Of a DNA stretch of 64,000 nucleotides, positions 54,487-60,969 are shown piece after piece. The notes under the pieces are model-generated. The model did not search any database. It worked only from the letters and a program-made list of their open reading frames with translations, and was not told the origin of the DNA. Position numbers and translations under genes: made by a program. Source of the DNA: an uncultured bacterium (GTDB taxonomy: Bacteria; Cyanobacteriota; Vampirovibrionia; Gastranaerophilales; Gastranaerophilaceae). The stretch covers positions 1 to 64,000 of the forward strand of contig CASDPF010000013.1 of assembly GCA_949282215.1 (NCBI GenBank). The letters run 5' to 3'. Numbering within the stretch: the first letter of the stretch is position 1; the number at the start of each line of letters is the position of its first letter.

Positions 54487-55200
54487 ATGAAAAAGAGAAA
54501 TGCTTTTACCTTAGCAGAAGTGCTTATTACATTAGGAATAATAGGTATAGTTGCTGCAATGACATTGCCTGCATTGGTTCAAAAATACCGCAATCAGGTT
54601 GTAGAGACAAGATTGAAAAAGTTTTATTCTGCAATGAATCAAGCCGTAAAAATGGCTGAAGTTGATTATGGAGATAAGAAGATTTGGTATAAGGATGTTG
54701 GCGGACTGGCTGTAGATAGTGAGGGAAATCCAATAGAAGGCTCTTCAAATATAGATATATGGTTTCAAAAATACCTTGCACCATATTTAAAAATAGTTAA
54801 AACAAGTATAAACAGTGAAGGCCTACCTTTGTACTATTTTGCTGATGGTAGTGCTTTATCTCCAGCAGATGCATCTGAAAGTCGTGATTGGGCTTTTTAT
54901 ACCGGAAATCCTGATAAATGTAATAAAAAATACCAAAATTCCTATGGTATTTGTAAATTTACTTTTGAATTTTATCCGGCAGATTCAACAGATGTTCGCT
55001 GGAAGTTTTTATATAATAAGGGTTTTGAACCTGTGAAATATAGTTGGGATGGTAGTGAAGATAGCTTATATAATCATTCTTTATATGGGTGTGCTTTTGA
55101 AACAACTTCTCAAAGAGATGCTAGAGCTTATTGTGGAACATTAATTCAATACAATAATTGGAAAATACCAGAAGATTATCCTTTAAAGGTTGATTATTAA
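54487..55200 (+). CDS. Type IV pilin-like protein, cassette 3
   Basis: 237 residues, MKKRNA then FTLAEVLITL with Glu at +5. SD CGGAGGTC is complementary to the leader anti-SD block. The Cys pair near the C terminus (GCAFETTSQRDARAYCGTL) matches the pilin 2 pattern, and the end is NNWKIPEDYPLKVDY, an extended, altered form of the WEIxDDYPW motif. Asp/Ser/Tyr-rich globular domain. It is inserted between sepF and nadK. Confidence 0.92.
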   Translation: MKKRNAFTLAEVLITLGIIGIVAAMTLPALVQKYRNQVVETRLKKFYSAMNQAVKMAEVDYGDKKIWYKDVGGLAVDSEGNPIEGSSNIDIWFQKYLAPYLKIVKTSINSEGLPLYYFADGSALSPADASESRDWAFYTGNPDKCNKKYQNSYGICKFTFEFYPADSTDVRWKFLYNKGFEPVKYSWDGSEDSLYNHSLYGCAFETTSQRDARAYCGTLIQYNNWKIPEDYPLKVDY

Positions 55201-55244
55201 ACATTAGTTTCTTTTTAATTAATACAATAAAATTCAATGTTCTT

Positions 55245-55304
55245 GAACGATAACATAATTGAGTTTTGTAGGTTTGCAAAAAAAATTCTCTCGTGTTATC
55301 GTTC
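55245..55304 (+). promoter_or_regulatory. Inverted repeat before nadK
   Basis: GAACGATAACA (55245-55255) and its exact complement (55294-55304) enclose 38 bases just before the nadK ATG. It could shield the start region in the mRNA or be an operator. Confidence 0.45.
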
Positions 55305-55309
55305 TTGTT

Positions 55310-56116
55310 ATGAAAAATAAAAGATTTGCAATTGCTTATAATCCTCAAATAGAGCATTCATCACAAGTTAAGATAAAATTAAATTCTATATTAAGTAGTT
55401 TTGCTGTTAATGTAGAGACACTTGATATTGATAATCTAAAATCAGGGTATGATTTTGTTTTTGTAATCGGCGGTGATGGTACAATTTTAAAGTGTGCAAG
55501 GTTTTATTCTAAATTTTCTACTCCTGTTTTTGGTGTGAATTTAGGGAGATTAGGCTTTCTATCTCAATCATCAGAGGCTGAATTGGAAAAATCTGTTCAA
55601 AGTATTATAAGTGGAAATTTTGTAATTGAAGACAGATTAATGCTTCAGTATGAAAATTCGTTGGCTCTTAATGATTTTGTGATTAAAGGCTCTACGACAG
55701 GGAGAACTTCAAGATTTACATTAAAAATAAATAACAAATCTGTTTGCGATTATTTGGCGGATGGGATAATAATTTCTACTCCTACAGGTTCTACAGCTTA
55801 TGGACTTTCAGCAGGCGGGCCTGTAATTTATCCTGCTCTAAACGCAATTGTCGTGGTGCCGATTTGTCCTCATACACTTACTGCAAGACCTCTTGTAATC
55901 CCTGATGATGAAATTATTTCTATATCATCAAACAGCGGTAATAAAAAATATGTAATTTCTGCTGATGGGCAGGAATATTTTGAAACTTGTTCCGATATTA
56001 TAATAAAAAAATCCCAATATAGTGCTAAGTTAGCGTTACTGAACGATGCTGATTTCTATTCTATTTTGAGAGATAAATTGCATTGGGGTATTTCTCCCGC
56101 AAGAATTTCAAAATAA
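55310..56116 (+). CDS. nadK: NAD kinase
   Basis: Phosphorylates NAD to NADP. About 268 residues from the ATG 55310; a TTG 51 bases upstream is less likely. Motifs: FVIGGDGTILKCARFY (GGDG), FGVNLGRLGFLS, and DGIIISTPTGSTAYGLSAGG. No Shine-Dalgarno is seen; an inverted repeat lies just upstream. It is between pilin cassette 3 and ftsZ. Confidence 0.94.
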   Translation: MKNKRFAIAYNPQIEHSSQVKIKLNSILSSFAVNVETLDIDNLKSGYDFVFVIGGDGTILKCARFYSKFSTPVFGVNLGRLGFLSQSSEAELEKSVQSIISGNFVIEDRLMLQYENSLALNDFVIKGSTTGRTSRFTLKINNKSVCDYLADGIIISTPTGSTAYGLSAGGPVIYPALNAIVVVPICPHTLTARPLVIPDDEIISISSNSGNKKYVISADGQEYFETCSDIIIKKSQYSAKLALLNDADFYSILRDKLHWGISPARISK

Positions 56117-56326
56117 TTAAATCTTTTGATGTATGACAGGTCTAATCGGTTTAATTAATTGAAGTTTGAAAAATATATTAAATTTTGTTCATAATTGTTG
56201 CGAAATTATTGTACTTTTTGCCTATTTAAAATAGTATGTTATTATACTATTGGGGGTGCCCTATATAATAAAAGGGTGCAGGATGATTAAAAGACAAGTA
56301 AATATTTAATAAAAGAGGTAAAAATA

Positions 56327-57511
56327 GTGGAAAATTTCGTATCAGATATCTTTGCTAAAAAAGAAGAACCAACAGGACAAGCACCATCACGTTCTCCAAT
56401 CAACCCTACAAATATTAAAGTTGTTGGTGTTGGCGGAGGCGGAGGAAATGCCGTTAATCGAATGATTAAATCAGGATTATCAGGTGTAGAATTCTGGTTA
56501 ATGAATACAGATTTACAAGTATTGGAATATGGTCAAACTAAAAATAAAATTCAATTAGGTGCAAAATCTACAGCAGGTTTGGGTGCTGGCGGGGATCCTT
56601 CAGTTGGTGAAAAAGCTGCAGAAGAAGCTCAACAAGAAATTACAGAAGCTCTCGACGGTGCTGATATGGTATTTATCACAGCAGGTATGGGCGGCGGAAC
56701 CGGAACAGGTGCAGCCCCTGTTGTAGCTAAAATTGCAAAAGAATTAGGAATTTTAACTATAGCAGTTGTAACAAAGCCTTTCTCTTGGGAAGGTCGTAAA
56801 AGACAAAATCAAGCAAATCAAGGTTTAGAAAAACTTAGAGAGGCTGTAGATGCTGTAATTGTTGTTCCGAATGACAAATTGCTCCAAGTAGTAGATAGAC
56901 AAGTATCACTTACAGAGTCATTCATTATTGTTGATGAAGTATTGTTGAGAGGTGTACAAGGCATATCTGATATCATTACCGTTCCTGGTCTTATTAACGT
57001 AGACTTTGCAGATGTCAAATGTGTTATGCAAGCATCAGGTTCTGCACTTATGGGTATTGGTCGCGGTACAGGTGAAGGCAGAGCTGTTAAAGCTGCTGAA
57101 ATTGCTATCAACTCTCAATTACTTGAATCTTCAATCAATGGTGCAACAGGCGTTATCGTTAATATCACAGGTGGTCCTGATATGACATTGCATGAAATTT
57201 CAGATGCTGCAAATATTATTCATGATGCAGTAACAGAAGATGCAACAGTTATTATCGGTACAGCGGTTAATGAAAATATCAATAATGAAATTCAAGTTAC
57301 CGTAATTGCAACTGGTTTTGAATTGAAAAATAAACCGGAAGATAAACCATCTGCTAATGAGACTGCAATTAAACAAATGAGTGCGTCAGATTTCTTTGCA
57401 AGCTCATTTAATACTTCAGCAGGTGTTCAACAATCAAATGTTAGAAGACCAATGCCGGAAGTATCATCTAGCTTTACAAACATTGAAATTCCTGACTTTT
57501 TGAAAAAGTAA
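56327..57511 (+). CDS. ftsZ: Cell division protein FtsZ
   Basis: Tubulin-like GTPase that forms the Z-ring. 394 residues, GTG start after AGAGG. Nucleotide-binding [14 protein letters not shown] and the tubulin signature [15 protein letters not shown] are intact, then the T7 loop region [12 protein letters not shown] variable linker (about 330-380) leads to the short C-terminal tail [10 protein letters not shown] that binds partners such as SepF. A strong terminator follows. Confidence 0.97.
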   Translation: MENFVSDIFAKKEEPTGQAPSRSPINPTNIKVVGVGGGGGNAVNRMIKSGLSGVEFWLMNTDLQVLEYGQTKNKIQLGAKSTAGLGAGGDPSVGEKAAEEAQQEITEALDGADMVFITAGMGGGTGTGAAPVVAKIAKELGILTIAVVTKPFSWEGRKRQNQANQGLEKLREAVDAVIVVPNDKLLQVVDRQVSLTESFIIVDEVLLRGVQGISDIITVPGLINVDFADVKCVMQASGSALMGIGRGTGEGRAVKAAEIAINSQLLESSINGATGVIVNITGGPDMTLHEISDAANIIHDAVTEDATVIIGTAVNENINNEIQVTVIATGFELKNKPEDKPSANETAIKQMSASDFFASSFNTSAGVQQSNVRRPMPEVSSSFTNIEIPDFLKK

Positions 57512-57529
57512 GGTCGCTATTAAATAATT

Positions 57530-57562
57530 AAAAAAGCTCTCGAGTAATCGAGGGCTTTTTTT
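57530..57562 (+). terminator. Rho-independent terminator of ftsZ
   Basis: AAGCTCTCGA/TCGAGGGCTT stem with long T-run. Pilin cassette 4 starts right behind it. Confidence 0.85.
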
Positions 57563-57578
57563 AATATTAAACATATGT

Positions 57579-57748
57579 TATAATAATATATGTAAGCTTG
57601 AAAAGGAGGCTGTATGCAAAAGTCGCAAATAGATAGAATTTCGGGGGGGGGGGCACCTGCTTACAAGTAATAGTAAGCATTTCAGACTTATACCTCCGTA
57701 AAATTTAAAAAAACAGGTAATAAAAGATATTAAACAAACGGAGGACTT
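57579..57748 (+). promoter_or_regulatory. Pilin cassette 4 control region
   Basis: TATAAT at 57579-57584, poor -35. SD AAAAGGAGGCTGT, mini-ORF at 57614, G11 at 57643-57653. CCTCCGT (57693-57699) is exactly complementary to the pilin SD ACGGAGG (57738-57744). This is the shortest copy and lacks the hairpin found in the others. Confidence 0.7.
57614..57670 (+). CDS. Poly-G leader mini-ORF, cassette 4
   Basis: With 11 G, 18 residues: MQKSQIDRISGGGAPAYK. A 12-G version would continue GGGGTCLQVIVSISDLYLRK to TAA 57706-57708, crossing the anti-SD block. It is the most diverged copy but keeps the IDRIS core, G11 and the 12-G frame. Confidence 0.55.
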   Translation: MQKSQIDRISGGGAPAYK

Positions 57749-58480
57749 ATGAAAAAGAGAAATGCTTTTACCTTAGCAGAAGTGCTAATAACATTAGGAA
57801 TAATTGGAATAGTTGCCGCAATCACTCTTCCAGTAATTATTCAAAAAAATCTTGATAAACAATTAATTTCCCGTACAAAAAAAGTGTATTCTGATGTTAA
57901 TAATGCGCTTCTTGCAGCCCAAAATGATTATGGTGTGGTAGGCGATAATTCGTTTCTTTTTAATTCTCAAGATTCGGATATAGATGTTGTACAAAATTTC
58001 CAAAAGTATTTGATTGGTTCAAAAATATGCAGGAGTAAGTCGCAAACAGGTTGTGCGTCATATTATTATGATATAAAGTTTGCAACTCTTCGCCTGACTG
58101 GGGAAGGTGGGGGTGCAGATGTTTATAATCAAAATAAGCCGAAAATTATTCTATCTAACGGAGCTATTGTCGCTCTTCAAAATTCCAGAAAACCTGATTG
58201 TAAAGGTTCCTATACTGCAAATAAGACAGATGAATACGGCCGACCTACGGATGATGTGGTTACAGTAGAAACTTCTTATTGTGGTTATATTGTGTTTGAT
58301 GTAAACGGTGTGCAAAATCCTAATCAGTTCGGGCGTGATGCTTATTTATTTTATGTTTATAAAAATAAACTTGTCCCTCATTCAGCTATGTACGGAAGTG
58401 CAAGTTTTAATAATATAATAACCGGTAAAGATAAACTTGAATATAAAATTTACTCAAAAGGTCAAATATTTGAATTTTAA
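57749..58480 (+). CDS. Type IV pilin-like protein, cassette 4
   Basis: 243 residues, MKKRNA then FTLAEVLITL with Glu at +5. The globular domain has FDVNGVQNPNQFGRDAYLFY, the D-x-N-G...P-N..G.D loop shared with pilin 1 and the 23239 gene. Several Cys lie mid-protein (KICRSKSQTGCASY). The C terminus (YKIYSKGQIFEF) lacks the WEIxDDYPW motif. So the four cassettes carry different pilin bodies behind a shared control region. It converges with fba. Confidence 0.92.
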   Translation: MKKRNAFTLAEVLITLGIIGIVAAITLPVIIQKNLDKQLISRTKKVYSDVNNALLAAQNDYGVVGDNSFLFNSQDSDIDVVQNFQKYLIGSKICRSKSQTGCASYYYDIKFATLRLTGEGGGADVYNQNKPKIILSNGAIVALQNSRKPDCKGSYTANKTDEYGRPTDDVVTVETSYCGYIVFDVNGVQNPNQFGRDAYLFYVYKNKLVPHSAMYGSASFNNIITGKDKLEYKIYSKGQIFEF

Positions 58481-58482
58481 TT

Positions 58483-58515
58483 AAAAAGGCCGCTTCTTAT
58501 GAAGCAGCCTTTTTG
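58483..58515. terminator. Bidirectional terminator
   Basis: AAGGCCGCTTC/GAAGCAGCCTT stem with A and T runs, between convergent pilin 4 and fba. Confidence 0.8.
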
Positions 58516-58541
58516 TGTTTCAATTTGATTAAGATTAAAAA

Positions 58542-59501
58542 TTAGTCTTGAGCGTGACCTGCTGTACCAAGAACGTCAACCATTTTGTGTTTAACCATTT
58601 CTTTAACAGCAGTTCTACCAGGTCCCATATATTCTCTTGGGTCGAATTTTTCAGGGTGTTCAATGAAGAATTCTCTGATAGTTGATGTCATTGCAAGTCT
58701 CAAGTCTGTATCGATATTGATTTTTGCAACACCGTGTTTAGAAGCATAGTTAAGCATATCTTCAGGCACACCTTGTGCATCAGGCAAGTTACCACCGAAT
58801 TTATTACATTTAGCAACGAATTCAGCAGGAACTGAAGATGAACCGTGAAGTACTAGAGGGAAGTCATAGCCTACAGCTTCGTTAACTGCTTTTTTAATTT
58901 CAGCAAGTCTTTCAAAGTCTAATTTAGCTTCACCTTTGAATTTGTATGCACCGTGTGATGTTCCGATAGCTACAGCTAATGAATCACAACCTGTTTCTTT
59001 AACAAATCTTGCAGCTTCAGCAGGATCTGTGTATGTTGAATCTTTTGCATGAACTTTAACATCATCTTCAACACCAGCTAATTTACCCAATTCAGCTTCA
59101 ACTGAAACTCCGCGTGGGTGAGCGTAATCAACAACTTGTTTTGTTAACTTAATGTTTTCTTCCAATGGGAATCTTGAACCATCAATCATTACTGATGAGA
59201 AACCGCCATCGATACAAGCTTTACAAATTTCGAAATCAGCACCGTGGTCTAAGTGCAATGCAATAGGTACGGTTGTTGTAGCTAATGCAGCTTCTACCAA
59301 TTTGATTAAGTATGTTTGGTTAGCATATTTTCTTGCACCTGCAGAAACTTGTAAAATAATAGGTGATTGAGTTTCTTCAGCTGCTTCTGCAATACCTTGC
59401 AAAATTTCCATGTTGTTTACGTTGTAAGCACCGATAGCATATCCGCCAGCTAATGCTTTTTTGAACATTTCTCCTGTTCCAACTAGTTTTCTTTCACTCA
59501 T
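58542..59501 (-). CDS. fba: Fructose-bisphosphate aldolase, class II
   Basis: Reversibly splits fructose-1,6-bisphosphate in glycolysis. 319 residues of the zinc-dependent class II type. LHLDHGADFEICK has the zinc His and active Asp; VEAELGKLAGVED, AIGTSHGAYKF and LHGSSSVP hold further metal and phosphate ligands. AAGGAG precedes the start. A palindrome covers its likely -10 region. Confidence 0.95.
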   Translation of the reverse strand: MSERKLVGTGEMFKKALAGGYAIGAYNVNNMEILQGIAEAAEETQSPIILQVSAGARKYANQTYLIKLVEAALATTTVPIALHLDHGADFEICKACIDGGFSSVMIDGSRFPLEENIKLTKQVVDYAHPRGVSVEAELGKLAGVEDDVKVHAKDSTYTDPAEAARFVKETGCDSLAVAIGTSHGAYKFKGEAKLDFERLAEIKKAVNEAVGYDFPLVLHGSSSVPAEFVAKCNKFGGNLPDAQGVPEDMLNYASKHGVAKINIDTDLRLAMTSTIREFFIEHPEKFDPREYMGPGRTAVKEMVKHKMVDVLGTAGHAQD

Positions 59502-59520
59502 TTTGAGTTCTCCTTCTTTT

Positions 59521-59536
59521 TGTAAAATATTTTACA
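59521..59536. promoter_or_regulatory. Palindrome in the fba promoter
   Basis: TGTAAAATATTTTACA, a perfect 16-base palindrome 19 bases upstream of the fba start on the minus strand, with TTGTAT 17 bases upstream of TATTTT. Possible operator. Confidence 0.5.
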
Positions 59537-59616
59537 CACATGTAAAATACAACAAAAATATAATTATTACAAGATACTTGCTGTTACTACTTTTGTAGGA
59601 AGTGTTAAGAAACATT

Positions 59617-59662
59617 AAAATCGTATATACGATTTTACAAAACTCTGAAACGCTGATATAAT
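59617..59662 (+). promoter_or_regulatory. Promoter with 20-base palindrome before the 59774 gene
   Basis: AAAATCGTAT followed by its complement (59617-59636), overlapping a TTTACA -35 (59634-59639), 17 bases and TATAAT (59657-59662). A repressor or activator site is likely. The leader to the ATG is about 105 bases. Confidence 0.6.
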
Positions 59663-59773
59663 CAAGCTAAATATGGGGAAGATGAACAAAGTATATAAAA
59701 TTTAGGTAGCAAAATTTTGTATGCCAGTTTTTATACTGTTTAATAGTGTGAAAATTTAAAATGGAGTAAGAAT

Positions 59774-60877
59774 ATGCCTGTATCAGCGATCAATAATGTC
59801 TTTTCAAGGAATACTAATAACATAGGGTTTACATCTTTAAAGTCAAATAAAGATAAATACGGAAATGATACTCGTACAACGAGTTCTTTTATGAAAGCTG
59901 TTCCCTTAGCTGCGGTTTTAGCTATGAGTCCTTTAACAACAGCAAATATTAATGCAGCTAATAGAATTGATGATCCTTCTCATAATATTGAGTTAGCTGA
60001 AGTTAGAAGTATTGATGAAGCTGAACAAGCCCGAAAAGTTGTTGCAACGAAGGTATTTCCAAGCAGAGCTGAAGCTTATGGCTCAGTTAAAGTTCGTCTT
60101 GTAAATACGACTGGTGGTGCCGGTTTTGATAAAGTAGAATTAGTTTTTAAAGATAGAAATGGCTATGAAGTCGATAATGGTGATGCTTCTGATTATGTTA
60201 CTGAAATTGCGACTTATAATTATGCAATAATTTCCGATGATGGTGTAAATCAAGGAACAATGCCGTTGAATGTGTTATATGCAAAAACCCCTACGCTTGC
60301 AATTTCTCCTGTGATTTATGCACATGACGATGTTGTAAATTATTTGAAAGAACAACTTGCTAAAAATCCTAAGAAAAATGTAATTCCTGTAAATACTTAT
60401 AATCGTAGATTAGGACCAACATTAGGTGGCGGTTTACAAAATAATGCTAAAAAGAATACTATAAATAATGCAAAAGGTATGTTAGTTGATGCTCAAAATT
60501 ATGCATTAGCTTCTCGTAAACAAATTGTCGGAGAAAATGATAAATATAATGTATGCGTATATAGAAATAAAAGCGGAGGTCCAAATTTAGTAACTTGTGA
60601 AAAGGCTTCTAATCCTGGAAATCATTTCCGTGTAGCTTTGGTGGGTGATTTTAGTGCTAATATTGCCCATGAGGATGATTCTCCATCCATTGCAACTTAT
60701 CCATTAACTATTTTAAGAAACGATAATGATGGGTTTGGATTGATGGATTCTGTATTAGCAAAAGAATTGAAGAAAATAAAAGCTACTCCTATCGGCTCCA
60801 ATGCATTTATTACTCCAGCAGTAGACTATAAATACATTGTTGTAGGAAAAGGTGTAGTTGCTAATGTAACTCGTTAA
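59774..60877 (+). CDS. Hypothetical protein with IGFTS N-terminal signature
   Basis: 367 residues; start preceded by GGAG. NNIGFTSLKS at residues 15-24 is another F-x-[GS] signature. A hydrophobic segment (VPLAAVLAMSPLTTANINAA, about 42-61) resembles a signal or anchor that is placed late. The rest is mixed alpha/beta with charged repeats and YAIISDDGVNQGTMPLNV, with no known domain. Its promoter has a palindrome, so it is probably regulated. The 60970 gene follows on the same strand with about 90 bases between them. Confidence 0.65.
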   Translation: MPVSAINNVFSRNTNNIGFTSLKSNKDKYGNDTRTTSSFMKAVPLAAVLAMSPLTTANINAANRIDDPSHNIELAEVRSIDEAEQARKVVATKVFPSRAEAYGSVKVRLVNTTGGAGFDKVELVFKDRNGYEVDNGDASDYVTEIATYNYAIISDDGVNQGTMPLNVLYAKTPTLAISPVIYAHDDVVNYLKEQLAKNPKKNVIPVNTYNRRLGPTLGGGLQNNAKKNTINNAKGMLVDAQNYALASRKQIVGENDKYNVCVYRNKSGGPNLVTCEKASNPGNHFRVALVGDFSANIAHEDDSPSIATYPLTILRNDNDGFGLMDSVLAKELKKIKATPIGSNAFITPAVDYKYIVVGKGVVANVTR

Positions 60878-60969
60878 TATTACGAAATGTAAAATTTAAT
60901 TTACATGTTGAAATTGTCTTATCCGGTGCGTTTTTACATGTATAGGTGACAAAAAAAATAGAGAGTATT

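Noticed and set aside
27592-57748. c-di-GMP (GEMM) riboswitch before the pilins
   Set aside because: The GEMM tetraloop-receptor and conserved core are not present; the conserved blocks are a mini-ORF, anti-SD and small hairpin.
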